64,000 nt of DNA from Eustoma russellianum (lineage: Eukaryota; Streptophyta; Magnoliopsida; Gentianales; Gentianaceae): the NCBI GenBank assembly GCA_036186865.1, contig AP025067.1, positions 13,812,605-13,876,604 of the forward strand. The letters are read 5' to 3'. Under the pieces are notes generated by a model, which had not been told where the DNA came from, ran no database searches, and was given only the letters and a program-made list of their open reading frames with translations. Position numbers and translations under genes: made by a program. Below are positions 52,276 through 64,000 of the stretch, piece after piece; the stretch's first letter is position 1; the number at the start of each line of letters is the position of its first letter.

Positions 52276-53960
52276 TGTAGGGCCTTCTCGGAACTACGGT
52301 CTCGGTATGTTGCACCCACCGTACTCTGCTACGAGAAGTACAAGGCATCGATAACATCTATATGCATGGCGACATAAACATGTATCGAAATAGCAGAAGC
52401 ATCATAAAATGTACAAAGCGTAATAGGCATCATCATCATCAATCATACCCAGTATATCCTAACGACAGCAAAAGCTATCGCTAGGGTCTAGGGAGGGTAA
52501 GCGGCAGGCAAACAATACCTCTATCCCAAGGGATAGAGAATTTACTTCCAGTGAGACCCCCGACTCTGTATGTACCTGCATAAATGGCACAATAATAGGG
52601 ATATGATATGCTAGTGTGTTAGCGAATGAATTCATGAAATACAAAGAGGAGGCTGTCAATAGTAAAATAATCATAACGTGTATATGTACATATAATGCAA
52701 AACAACGGCAAAACATAAACAAATAGTCAGTGTGTGGTACAGTTCGTTAAAATCCTTTTTAAAATGTATCACCTGATAAAAACATCTCTGCAAATATGTC
52801 GCATAAAATTCTTTAAAGCATTTCACGTGATAAACATTTTCGTAAAATCGATCGTGTGAGAAAATCTTTTTGTTTCAAAACTTTGATTCGTGTACATATG
52901 CATTTATGCTCGGTTTTTGGCGGGTTTGAGCAAATAATTATTTCAGCACTCAAGTCCAAACTTTGGCTCAGCTTTCATGTCATAATCTTATGTGAAATAC
53001 CCGTTTTGCCCCTTCTATATAGTCTCAGTTTTGGTCCTTCAAAACAGCCCACTTTTCGGGTTTCAACCACTAAAATCTTGTTCTACTTGGTCCAATTTAC
53101 ATTTTATTTTATGGCTTTTCACAACAGCCCATTTTTCTACTTATTTGAAATTGGAATTCACCATTTTACCCTTTTAGGGCACACGGCCCAACATCATCAA
53201 AACAGCCCTATGATGGTGCTTGTTACAGCTTGCCATTTCTTTAATTTACCCATTTAGAACATCCATTAGATAGCCATATATATGTATAACATACAATGCA
53301 CACATATTTACATATATGTACTCAAATAGTTGTCTAACAACATTATTCATTTAGCCATCCATATATCATATATTACATTCATCTTTGAATACATGTTTTC
53401 AAACAACTTTCTAAATATCTTTAGTGGTATGCATATACACACACTTGGCCAAATCTTGTCTTGGCCATATAAGACTCCTTTTTTATCGTTTTAAATATAT
53501 TATACATACATGCATGAGGTGGGTATTAAAACAATTGTTTTGGTGGTTACTTAAGGGTGTGGCCGAGAGGTAGAGGCCATCCCCACACACGCATTGTTAC
53601 CATTTATCATATCAACATATTATGGTTATGACGTGCAACTTAAGGTGGTGTTAAATGGCATGTAACATTCATGGTTTGACACTTTGCTTTATGATCATAC
53701 ACCCCACTTTTCGTTCCAACACACTTAAGATCTTGCATGATGGTGTCTATCACAAATATGAAGATAGAAGCCATGATCATGATGATTTTACATGCAAATA
53801 TATATGAGGCTTATTCCTAACTTTTATTTGACATGCAATTCACTTTTTCACATCACCATAATCATAAGTGTTCACATACTCAAGAATCATATAAAGATCA
53901 TCACTTACATGACATGCAATGATGTGCTACCATGAGGCATCATCATAATACATGTAGCTT
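52276..53960 (-). repeat. 5' LTR part of an older Tekay-like element
   Basis: Its primer-side end reads TGTAGGGCC on the plus strand. A GTACTCTGCTACGAGAAGTAC block resembles the CGTAGTTCTCGTAGTAGGCTACG end of the intact Tekay LTR. No coding sequence. The far LTR end (expected GGTGTAACA on the plus strand) was not found, so the LTR is truncated or diverged and the right border is arbitrary. Confidence 0.5.
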
Positions 53961-55300
53961 TCTTTTCTTAATGAAGTGTTGTAATATAGTCTAGATATGT
54001 CTAATATGTTTTATATGTTTGGTGTTTGTTTGAACTATTATATAGATTAAGGAAGTAAGATTGAAGCAAAGTCAACGCCAAGTACAAAGCCGAAATAGAA
54101 ATGGCAAACAGGCAAGTTGATACCCTCTTAGCATTTCAGCCGTAATTCATCAACCACATTTCCAATTGACCTTATTCTAGTTGGAGGTGAAAGCTAAGAG
54201 GATAAGCTACAATTTTGATTCCCAGCACTTTCCTAGAAAAGGCATGTGTCAAGCTACACAATCGTTGAAATCAAGCAGACTGTTGAGTCAGTAGCTTCAA
54301 AGGTAGTCATCTGCAAGCAAGTCACTTTCAAACAGGCACAAATCCCTCATCCCAGATCCAAATGACATCATTTCGGTGTCTAAACAAATCAACAGAAAAA
54401 AGATCTATAATTCTCATTTGAAGTACAAGAGCTAATTCGGACCAGAAGGTTATGTTATAATACAAAACAGAAAAGAGGTCAAATCTGCACAGTTTTATGT
54501 TCATTGGCTTTTCAAGCACCCATTTCAACCAATTAGGCTCTTGGAGCTCATTTAGCTCAACATACACGTCTCAAATAATATCTAGAATCCATCTGGAGCT
54601 GGACCAATCGAAAATCAAAGACAAGAACAACTTGCAAACAAAAGGAACAATTCTACCCGAGAAACAGTTTCAAACACAATCATTTGTTTTCTTGTCTCTA
54701 GTTAGTTTAATTTTCCATCTTTTCTCCTATTGGACCATATACTTTTGTATCTTTCTTGAGAAGCTTAGTTTAGTTTATAAAAGGAGAAAACCACCATTGT
54801 AATGGAGATACATTTTTGAATCAAAAACAGCAAGTTTTACTACAAAAACTGTCTCAGTTTTTTTGCTTTGAATCACTGATTCTCTTCAAGAACTTGAATT
54901 AATTATTGATTGTATTACTTCATATGCTTGGAATGGATATTGTTTGAAAGCGTTGAGGCTTGTCCAAACAAGTTGAAGTCATTTGCTGAAGAGTTTATTG
55001 CACTCGGCTGAAATTCTGGACAAATTGTGTGCTTGGTGTTCCATGAATGTTTTGCACCTACCTCTTTGGTTCCAACTGGTTTCTTGAGTTAAAGAAGGTC
55101 CTTTCCTATCTGTGCGTTTTTGCATCAGTTGGAGTGCCTAAAGGAGAAGAAAATAGAACCTTTTGGGAGAATGGATGAAGAAAAATAAGTGTTTAAAATT
55201 GATGGTGTGATCATTACCTTATGGATTCCTTTACATGCAGGCTTGGTTCCACACTTGATATTCAGGAAATTATCTCCTTCTTACCTTGGAGATGGCCACA
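53961..55300 (+). other. No gene; possible solo LTR with a TATA box
   Basis: A TATA box TTTATAAAAGG lies at 54774-54784, in a context (CCACCATTGTAATGGAGATAC) like an LTR transcription start region. No second copy and no target duplication could be found, so this stays a suggestion. Confidence 0.35.
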
Positions 55301-57790
55301 GGGAGGGGTCTTGAGGGAGGGAAAAGGAGTTTGTTCTTTAGGTGAAAGAGAATTTAGAGAGAGAGAGAGAGGAGGATTTGCTTAAGGAAGGTAGAGTGAT
55401 GTGAAGTTGAGATGAAATGGCTCTCCTTGCCTTGGTGATCTCAGACGGAGGAAGGAAATGAAGGGAAGAATGCTTGGTAGAGGGGCAGAGTGGAAAACAG
55501 GATAGAATTCTAGAGAGATACGTAAAATTTTAGAGGGGAATGAAATGAATAGGGAAAGGATTGGAATGAAGGCTTTATGCCATGGTTCCTTGGAGTTGGC
55601 CGAGATAAATGGGGAGTAAGTGGGTGGTTTAATCATGATTTTTTAGTTGGAAAGTGGGGAGGTGAGAAAAGGAGAAAATTGTGTAAGAAGGTGGCATGCA
55701 TAGGAGTTTGTTGATTAGAAAAGTGAAAGATTAAAGAAGCTTCCTTGTCTTCTTCTTGCATCTTGGCCGAGGTTGGGGTTGAAGAGAGTGGGGGAATTCT
55801 CGTTTTGCTTTGGTTGGAAAGAGTGGAGAAATGATGGGGGTTATCTTGCATGCAATATAATTGGTGGAAAAAGGATGATCATGGAAAAAAGAATAAGGGT
55901 GACGTGTAAGAAAAGAAAGTGAAGAGAAGATTATATATGTTGAGGGTGGAAGAAAATGAGGGAAAAAGTGGTTGAAGAATTTGTCTTCATCCTTGCCCTC
56001 ATGTAGCCGAAATTTTGGAGTGGTTAGTGGGGTATTTTCCATCCCTTCTTAGAGTGAAGTATAGTATGGTTAAAATGAAATGGATTGAGGGTGAGTGCAA
56101 GAGAAAGTGGAGAGTCCCATCATGATGTTTTGTTGGAGAAAGAAGGAATGATAGGATTTGTAAGGTGTGCATGAAAAACAATTGGTTGAACAATGAGGTG
56201 TGGGAATAACTTTCTCCTTTTCTTGGTGGGGTGTCCATCGATTTTTTGGAAGGTTTAAAACTTGAAGAATTTTTAGTTGTTAGAGGAATGAAGAAATGTC
56301 TTTGTCGTAATTGGGAGTAAAATGGGTGGAATAAGACAAGAATGTAATCCCTTATCCTCTTATACATGTCTTGGCCGAGCTTTTCATGGGAGAATGGGAT
56401 AGTGGGTATTTTCATCATTATATCTCTTAGAAGTAAAAGAAAGGTAGGGTGATAAGAGGGTGCACTGCATGCAAATTCATTGGTTGGTTTATGGAGTGTG
56501 GAAGAGAACAAAGGAAAAATAGCTTCTCTTCCTTGCATGCTTATGGGCGGTCAACATGGTGGTGAGGTAGAATGGATAATTTCACCCGCCTTCCTATTTG
56601 TCCTATGCCCTAATTTACATTTTCATTTATTTAGTTGTAAGCGAAGGCTGGTGTCCTACTTTTAAATTTTCACTTAATTACCAAATTTGGCTTGGCTAAA
56701 ATGCCAGAACGATCTGCCAGCAAAAAGTACAAAATAATATAAGAAATCAAGAAAATCTGGACTGGAGACCCAAGAGGCACGAATAAATTATAGATCATAA
56801 TTTAATAACTTCCAAGCAAGTTCTTGCACTGCCTTTCCTCCTAAACAAACAAAAGATAGCTGGCCATCACATAGAATCTACATTAAAGAAAGACAGCACT
56901 GAGTAGGATAAATTAAAGAGCTTTGCTACACAGGTGAAAACAAAAGAAAATATAGAAATCTTGGACATCATATAACTTTGCAGAAAAATTCCCAATTCAA
57001 CTGGGAAAACCCCTAAAATCATGAGAGACTGAACATCAGATGTAGTGTAGCACCGGTTTGTGTGGAAAGTTAATCATTTAGCATATTAAAGAGTAGAGAG
57101 CAATAAAGATGAACTACAAAAAAGTGAAGTTACTTTTTCCAAAAGAAAATGGTATCGCAATTTTCGTCTCATGCCCAAGAAACCGGAATCATTCTTTTGA
57201 CTTCTCATACAAACAAACAATTTGCAAAACCGATGTGTAAAATAAAGGTCAGTTCCCTGTTGCATCGTAAATCGAATATTTAAAAAAACAAAGAATGTTA
57301 TCCAAGGAAAAAAGTAAATGCAGACGATGACAAACACACATATAACAGAGAGGAGACTGGTGAACCTTAATAGCGCCACACTCGTAAAGAACGATTATAC
57401 TGCTCAAAAATATGCATTGCCCATTGATAATAATGAAGCTTCCAAGATGCAGCTGAGCAACAACTGCCTGACAGGAAAACAGTTGTAATTCAAAAGCAGT
57501 TGTTATTCCAGAACAGAAACAACCTCAGAGTATTTGTGACAACAAGACACGTACTGAAATCAAGGTGGGCCTATCCCGCTTCAGATGGGAAATTTTTCAA
57601 AACATCAGAAGCCCCTTGTATTGATGCAGCTCTGAATGCAATAAAATACACCCATTAAAAGGTGGTGGCAGAAAAGTACCCCTAAAAACAAATTCCTCTA
57701 GTATCCCAAGAAAATTAATTCCAACTTCCAACACCCAAGTTGGAAAAATGTACTGTTTATCACAAGATAGAGACATAAACTTAATGTTTT
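55301..57790. other. Purine-rich to AT-rich stretch without recognisable gene
   Basis: The plus strand 55300-56480 is rich in G and A, with a GA microsatellite at 55354-55370. It gives Phe/Pro/His-rich minus-strand frames that show no domain and look compositional. The stretch 56650-57790 is AT-rich. Nothing recognised. Confidence 0.5.
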
Positions 57791-58288
57791 TGTTGGAATC
57801 ATGCCTCTCAAAAAACTATATAAGAATAATACAAAACCACCAACCTATAGAATTGTCGTCTCACACTATCGGGTTGCTATTTTTACTTTTTAAGCACAAC
57901 AAGTATAAGGTTGTTTTCAATTACTAAAAGATCGTCTCAAATTCTCAGCAATGAATCACAATCTTTCACATGAAAAAGAGTGCATGTCTATCTCTATTGA
58001 AGATCAGGTCAACAAGGATTTTATAGAAATTCAACCTTCAAGGTAACTTGAGAATATAATAGCAGAAATAAATGGAGAATGAGAAACTTTGAGTTCTTGG
58101 ACTGAAATTAATAATTTAAGATTGTCTTTAATGTACACACCAACCCACTATTTATATACAAATAGCCAACGGCTATTACTTCTCTAATGGCAACCTACAC
58201 TGATAAATTTAAACTGTTGTACTGTGTAGTATTTTAAATATGCTATATACATGTATTTAAATAATGCTTTTGTTAAAGTATTTCTACA
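57791..58288 (-). repeat. Probable 3' LTR of the minus-strand copia element
   Basis: The inner edge is firm: TATTTCTACA at 58279-58288, next to a polypurine tract (plus CTCCCCCTC, 58289-58297). A minus-strand TATATAAATA lies at 58149-58158. The outer edge at TGTTGG (57791) would give 498 bp but is unconfirmed, since the 5' LTR is not in the window. Confidence 0.6.
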
Positions 58289-59700
58289 CTCCCCCTCAAG
58301 CTTGTTGTACATATTTATACAACCAAGCTTGACAACAAGTGTAAGAAATGTATGTACAGATATAGGCTTGGTGAAGATATATGCAACTTGGTTACTGGAC
58401 GGAATATGCTTGATGGTGATAACCTTATCTTCAATTTTCTCCCGAATGAAGTGCTTGTCAATCTCAACATGTTTTGATTTATCGTGTTGAGTGGGGTTTT
58501 CAGCCATATTTATTGCTGAAATATTATCATAATAAATATATATAAGTAGAGTTATTTTCGGCCCCAGTTCTGCAAGTACCCTTTTCAGCCATAATCCTTC
58601 ACAAAGTCTGGTTGCAAGTGCCCGTAACTCGGCTTCTGCAGTACTACGTGTTACCACTGTTTGCTTTTTACTGCGCCAAGTGACAAGATTACCCCAAAGG
58701 AATGTACCATATCCTGTAGTTGATCGTCAATCTGTTTGGGAACCAGCCCAATCTGCATCTGTATATACTGAAATACCTCTGTCCGTTTGTTTCTTGAAAA
58801 ATAAGCCTTGACCTAGAGCAGCCTTTAGATACCTGAGAACTCTCAATGCAGCCTTAAGGTGTTCATTAGTAGGATTATGCATAAATTGTGAAACATGACT
58901 AACAGCATAACATATATCTGGGCGTGTATGAGATAAGTAAATAAGCTTACCGACCAACTTTTGATATTGTAACCGATCTGCTGGAGTAGTATCCCACAGC
59001 TTTCTTGCTTTTCGTCCGAGTTCCATAGGAGTGGGTGCAGGTTTGCACCCCAACATACATGTTTCCTTTAATAAATCTAATACATATTTCCTTTGTGAAA
59101 TGCTCATTTCATTCTTTGTTCTAGCAACTTCCATGCCTAAAAAATATCTCAGTCTTCCTAAATCCTTAACTTCAAATTCCATAGATAGTTGTTGTTTAAT
59201 TAGAGTAATGCCTTCTTTGTCATTTCCTGTGAGAATTATATCATCTACGTAAACAATAAGTATACTAATAGCATGACTGCTGGCATGTTTTATAAATAAA
59301 GTATGACCACAATGTGTTTGCTTAAAAGTTGTATTTAAGAACCACAAAAGTAAACCTTTTAAACCATGCTTGTGGGGATTGTTTTAACCCATATAACGAT
59401 CGTTTCAATTTACATACATTTCCTTCATTCTGTTTGTTCACAAACCCGGGTGCTATTTCCATGAATACCTCTTCTTGTAAGTCACCATTCAAGAAAGTAT
59501 TTTTCACATCTAGCTGAAATAGTTCCCAATCTAAATTAACTGCAACAGAAGAAATAACTCACCGTATTTAATTTTGCTACAGGCACAAAAGTTTCCATAT
59601 AATCTATTCCATACGTTTGAGTATAACCCTTAGCTACTAATCGTGCTTTATGTTTATTAATTGATTTGTTAGCATTATACTTCACTGAAAATACCCATCT
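58184..59700 (-). pseudogene. Copia reverse transcriptase and RNase H remnant
   Basis: RT starts WVFSVKYNANKSINKHKARLV near 59690. It continues over a stop near 59555 to LDVKNTFLNGDLQEEVFM and RSLYGLKQSPQAW. A frameshift follows at about 59325-59345, then an intact YVDDIILTG and GKLIYLSHTRPDI. RNase H begins VYTDADWAG. A TGA at 58727-58729 stands where CGA (Arg) is expected, a typical C-to-T change. The frame then continues TTGYGTFLWG, STAEAELRAL and IFTKPI. It reads through the polypurine tract and ends inside the LTR at 58184. Confidence 0.9.
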
Positions 59701-60729
59701 ACAACCCACAGTTTTTTATGTTTGGACTGCGGGTTACTAGCTCCCACGTTTTATTCTTAACAAGATCCTGCATTTCATTTATAACAGCATTTTGCCATAC
59801 TGTATTCCCCAAAGCTTCTTCAGTACAGGAAGGAATTTCTTGATTATCTAAGGAGCTTGTGAATGCCATAAATTGTTTGTTTAACTTGTCATATGCAAGG
59901 AAAGTATACAAGGGATGTTTGGTACACTCTCTAACCCCTTTCCTTAATGTTATTGGTAGGTCATCTGAGGTTCTATCTGAAGTAGAAGGTAAGAATTCTA
60001 ACCCTTGATTAACATTATTCCTCCTTGTATAAACCCTTATACTAGGCATTTCAATTTGTGACTATGTCCCAGTTGGTTCAGGTTCAACGGGGGTGTTGGT
60101 TTCCGGAACTGTAAGTTCCTTTCTAGTGGGCTGATCATTCACAACTTGGCCATCCTCACTGCCTTTATTAACACTGTTAGGCCCAATATCTAATATGCTC
60201 CACCAGTGCTCAACATCACCAAGTGTTCTTTCTTTCACGGGATTGTTGACATAATAGGGCCTCTGTTCATCAAACATCACATCATAGGATACAAACATTT
60301 TCTTAGCAATAGGACAATAACACTTGTAGCCCTTTTGTGTACTAGAGTAGCCTAAAAATATACACTTATGTGTTCTTTTATCCAATTTAGTGCGCATGCT
60401 ATCTTGAATATAAACATATACAACACACCCAAAAATCTTAAAAGGCAAAATAGACATTAATTTAGTAGTTGGATAGCAACTCAACAGTACTTCTTTTGGT
60501 GTCTTAAACGATAACACCCGGGAAGGCATTCTATTAACTAAGTATGTAGCTGTGAGTATTGCTTCCCCCCAATATATTTTGAGAGTATTTTTAGTAAACA
60601 TGATTGCTCTAGCAACATCTAAGAGATGTCTATTCTTTCTCTCAGCAATTCCATTTTGCTAAGGAGTTTATACACAAGATGTCTGATGGTGTATTCCCAG
60701 ATTACTAAGGTAGTCTCTTACTTCTTTAT
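59701..60729 (-). pseudogene. Copia integrase C-terminal half and linker
   Basis: From 60601 leftward: WGEAILTATYLVNRMPSRVL, FGCVVYVYI, KCIFLGYSSTQKGYKCY and SYDVMFDE, which are conserved post-core integrase blocks. A Pro/Glu-rich linker with a stop at 60062-60064 follows, then MPSIRVYTRRN to NKTWELV, which is the approach to RT. The stretch 60602-60729 has stops where the catalytic Glu region (NGIAERKNRHL-like, out of frame) would be. Confidence 0.82.
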
Positions 60730-62391
60730 TCACGTATTCTCAGTGCCATTATCACTTCTTAAGACTTCAATAGTGGTGCTAAACTGTGTCCTAATTAAAG
60801 AAATATAAGTTCTAATAATATTCCATACTTCACTTTTATTTTTCATTAAATAAACCCAAGTTAACCTTGTATGATCATCAACAAAAGTAACAAACCATCG
60901 GGTGCCATTTAGGTTTGGTATTTTTGACGGGCCCCAAAAGTCCGAATGGACTAAATTAAAGGGTGAGCTCGTTTCATACACCTTTGGTAAATATTGCCCT
61001 TTAGTCTGTTTTGCAAGAACACAAGATTCACAATTCAAACTGCTGAAATCAACATTAGTAAACAACTGTGGCATCATTCTTCTTAGGTAAAAAAAATTAG
61101 GATGTCCCAACCTACTATGCCACAACAAATATGATCCAGATCCTGTTCTGAGAACAGACAGTGAATTATAACATAATAATGACTTGGAATTCAAAAACTC
61201 AGGCATGTTTCCTCCTGATCGTATGATGTACAGTCCATTTAATTGTCTAGCATTGCCAATCATCTTCCACATACGTTTCTCTTGAAAGATACATTCAGAA
61301 GATGAGAACATTGCTAAACAATCATTATCATGTGTTATTTTTCCAATAGAGATTAGATTAAAGTGAAGCCCCGGCACATATAAAACATCATGCAAAATTA
61401 GTTTGTCATTTAGTCTGACTACTCCTTTTCCTAAGACTTGTAAATTAATTCCATTAGCTATTTTAACCAATCTTGGAGTCTGGAAGGATTGATATCTATG
61501 AAGGATAGAAAGATTATTAGTCATATGATCTGAAGCACCAGAGTCAATAATGCAAGAGCATAGTTCAGTATATAATTCAGTACCTGTCTTGAAGGCCATT
61601 GTAGCCCGGTTGGGCTGTACATCACCTTGCTGAGAGTTACCATGTTGAAACTGTGGATGACTATTGAGTAGATTTTGTTGGGTCAATAACTGGACCAAAG
61701 CTTCAACTTGATGAGTGAGTCTTGAGTCTGGATGGTTCTGAGCCGATGTAGTGTGTGCCATAGACTGCCATCCTGCTCCCCAAGATGGTGAGAACCTTGC
61801 AGACCCACTTTGTTGTTGTGCCTCCTTGAGCCTTTGAAGTTTGAAGCAATTTTCTACAGAGTGACCATTTTTCTTGTAGTATTTACAAAACTGAGATGAA
61901 CGGTGAAAAAATCTTTGTCCTGCGGGACCTTGTCGTTGGTGTTTTCTTACAACGAAACTGGAGTATTCTGCGGCTATTCCACTGGTTACTGGTTGTGTGT
62001 TCGTTTGAGTTGAGGGTGGAGGTTTACTAGGACATTTTACGGAAGTGTTTGTTAATAGGGCGGATCCTTCACTAACTGAGCTAACAGTATAACCCATCAT
62101 TACTTTGATTCTACTTTCTTCCTGTCGAACTTCAGAGAACGCAGAGTGTAAGGTTGGGGGAGGCTTCATATCAAGCACCCTTCTACGGATTGAATCAAGT
62201 TCCTTATTCAGTCCATGCAGGAATCTAAATACACGTTTAGTCTCAATAAATTGTTTGAAAGACTTATAATCAGCAGGGAAGGTCCAAAAATGTTCTTCAA
62301 ACATGTCAATCTGTTGCCATAATCTGATTAGATTCGAATAATAGGTACTTACAGTTTGGTCTCCTTGCCTTATGTCCTGAAGCTGAGCTTC
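60730..62391 (-). pseudogene. Copia Gag (N-terminally cut), protease and integrase N-terminal half
   Basis: This is one long open frame. The copia part starts at 62391 with AQLQDIRQGDQTVSTYYSNL, a Gag domain of the LWQQIDMF and FLHGLN type. The Met at 62430 belongs to the inserted LTR, so the apparent start is artificial. A zinc knuckle CKYYKKNGHSVENC has lost its second Cys (Tyr instead). The protease is IIDSGASDHM (about 61530-61555). Pre-integrase WHSRLGHPNFFYL, the CESCVLAKQ zinc pair and the integrase core follow (LVHSDFWGPSKI, VTFVDDHTRLTW, VLRSDNGTE). The frame breaks at 60730. Confidence 0.88.
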
Positions 62392-63601
62392 TGATGAGCC
62401 CACGATGGGGTCAACACAACATATTTTCATGTATCATTTATCGTCATATGTTAGTTCTGTAAGACATGACATTTCACTGTTCACTCCGCACACACTAGTG
62501 CTAGTTCTTATGTCTTATTGCCTAACTAACCCTTAGGACATGTCATATATGTTGTGCATGTTCCATTTGATCGGATAATATCATTATTCAAACAAAGCTT
62601 GAAGATGCAATTAGAACCTGAATTTTTGTCCAAGCAAGGAGGTGATAAGCAAGGTGGTGACAAGCAACCATGTCAAATTCAAGTTGTTCTTCACGTAAGA
62701 ATGGAGAGACAAGCTGCTCATTTCATGAACCAATAGAAAGAAGTCTTGCAAATGCTTATACCAATCACAAACAAGCAAGGAAACAACTAGCAAGCTGCAC
62801 CTTAAATGATCCAATCACAACCATGGAAGAAACGGCTGGTTCATGGCAAATAGGTTTGAAAATTCAACACCAAAGTTTCTACCAATCAAATGCAATCCAA
62901 AGCAAGCTGCTCACTACAAGAACCAATCAGAATTTTGGCTGAATTCAAGCAAGGAAACCAACGGTTGTCTAGGAATATTTGTTGAAAATTCAAACACCAA
63001 CTTGCATCCAATCAAAGGCCATTCCAAAGCAAGCTGCTCCATGCCTAATCCAATCAAAATTGATCAAGAAAGAAGGCTGAAAATAGCATGGAGTACACGG
63101 CAAAAGCAACCAGAATTCTTGGAACAAAAGTTGTTCAAACAAGTTCCAAGCAAGCATGTCATTTTAAGTCTTGTACTTTGTACATTAAAACTTGTACTTT
63201 TTGTAAATTTCGTTTTGCATAAATAGCACAGGAATCAGATTGTAAAAACAACAATATACAACCATTATCAAACATATTTCAATCAAATTTCCTTCAAGGA
63301 GTTCACAACTATTTCTTAGTTGAAGTTTGAAACCACTAACGGTTTTCTTTCAAGTTCCTAGCCTAGAACTTGTTAGTATTTGCTCCATCATTTGGTTTAC
63401 AGCATCTTAGGGTCTCATTGAGGTTTTAGATGTGTTGGAGTGCCAAAGAGGGAGAGGTGTTGGCATAAATTGAGCCAAGAACAACGGTTAAAGATCAAGG
63501 GGTATCTTTGAGATGTTCTTTGACATGACTTATGTTCAAATAAGTTTGGAATAGGAGACAAAGTCCTTGGCAACGTTTTCTAGCCTTCGTTTGGCTCATC
63601 A
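62392..63601 (+). repeat. 5' LTR of a second TGATGAGCC-family element (short form)
   Basis: 1210 bp, starting TGATGAGCCCACG and ending GGCTCATCA. It aligns with the 1778-bp LTR on both sides of the integrase-derived block but lacks that block (junction AAAGCTTGAAG near 62597-62607). A TATA-like GCATAAATAG lies at 63217-63226. It is inserted in the copia gag; the left target bases are GCTTC (62387-62391), and the right side is outside the window. Confidence 0.9.
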
Positions 63602-64000
63602 ATTGGTATCAGAGCCTTGGTTAGTCTTCTATTCAAGTTTACATTGCTTAAATTTGCAAATGAATGTTGCTGCCCAAACCGTTTGTGTACTGATTTTTAT
63701 TGCGTTTTGTTGCTGTTTGTTTAGGTAGATAATTTATGTATTTAAAGTGTTGTTGGATAGTATACTATAGTTTGGTAACTTAGTTAAGTAGGCAAAACGA
63801 AAACACCCCACAAAAAAACAACTTAGACTAGACTTAAGTGTGTTAGGAGTTGATTGTGTAGCTTGAAACAAAAACCGTGTGTGACCAGCTTCTAAATTGT
63901 TCAATCTAGCTTAGATATTGTTCATTAGGTCCTAATCTAGAAGTTTAAATGGTAGTTTAGATAAGTCCCTTAAATCAGAAAACTTTGAACACAAAAATAG
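63602..64000 (+). mobile_element. Primer site and leader of the second TGATGAGCC-family element (runs off window)
   Basis: TGGTATCAGAGCC at 63604-63616, two bases after the LTR, followed by AT-rich leader closely matching 33254-33650. The coding region, if any, lies beyond the window. Confidence 0.88.

Larger units (their letters stand above)
57791..62391 (-). mobile_element. Decayed Ty1/copia element on the minus strand, cut at 62391/62392
   Basis: Domains in minus-strand order: Gag, zinc knuckle, protease, integrase, RT, RNase H, polypurine tract, LTR. The N-terminal part of Gag and the 5' LTR are beyond the TGATGAGCC-family insertion at 62392. Scattered stops and frameshifts make it inactive. 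It is a different copia lineage from the elements at 1-2052 and 4587-20078, judged by its Gag and integrase motifs. Confidence 0.9.

Noticed and set aside
55382..56540. Minus-strand frames up to 179 codons, rich in Phe, Pro and His
   Set aside because: They follow from GA-rich composition, overlap each other and show no domain or start context.
62392..62430. Methionine start of the minus-strand copia Gag at 62430
   Set aside because: The first codons lie in the inserted LTR of another element; the true start was removed or displaced.

Overview
The window looks like repeat-rich nuclear DNA of a flowering plant, probably a dicot, from a heterochromatic region. I found no host gene, tRNA or rRNA. 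Nearly everything recognisable belongs to LTR retrotransposons (Ty1/copia and Ty3/gypsy) and one CACTA DNA transposon, nested in and cut by one another. The plant assignment rests on the element families, on initiator-tRNA-Met-type primer sites in every LTR element, on small U-rich GT-AG introns, and on CACTA subterminal repeats. A 100-N assembly gap lies at 25647-25746.

Layout from left to right. (1) 1-2052: 3' end of a decayed copia element. (2) 3318-4576: a small non-coding LTR element (TRIM-like) with target duplication GTATG, directly abutting (3) a decayed copia element, 4587-20078 (TACAC duplication). That element is split by (4) a very young, apparently intact Tekay/Del-type chromovirus, 5917-16215 (CTTAA duplication, two 2686-bp LTRs, only two differences seen). 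(5) 20474 to about 25565: left end, subterminal repeats, two small minus-strand genes and a broken TNP2 transposase of a CACTA element. (6) 25747-31462: LTR pieces and two broken gypsy pol fragments. (7) 31463-38271: a non-autonomous gypsy-type element with 9-bp TGATGAGCC/GGCTCATCA LTR ends and a single Gag-like ORF. (8) 41145-52073: a minus-strand SIRE/Maximus-like copia element, young but defective (TCCAA duplication, two 2802-bp LTRs), inserted in the leader of an older Tekay-like element. (9) 52276-53960: LTR of that older element, then about 3.8 kb without a recognisable gene. (10) 57791-62391: a decayed minus-strand copia element, interrupted at 62392 by (11) a second TGATGAGCC-family element that runs off the window.

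The most interesting object is the Tekay element. Its gag-pol reading frame is broken at two places, and each break is exactly repaired by removing a short canonical GT-AG intron (9959-10043 and 11565-11636). This predicts Gag alone from unspliced RNA, Gag-PR-RT after the first splice, and the full polyprotein only after both. Second is the TGATGAGCC family. Its 1.78-kb LTRs carry about 616 bp of integrase C-terminus, polypurine tract and LTR start. The copy at 62392-63601 lacks this block, so both states are visible in one window. Third, the SIRE-like element has nearly identical LTRs but has lost most of its RNase H. In its place is a short stretch that looks like primer site, polypurine tract and LTR start from another element, consistent with template switching and mobilisation in trans.
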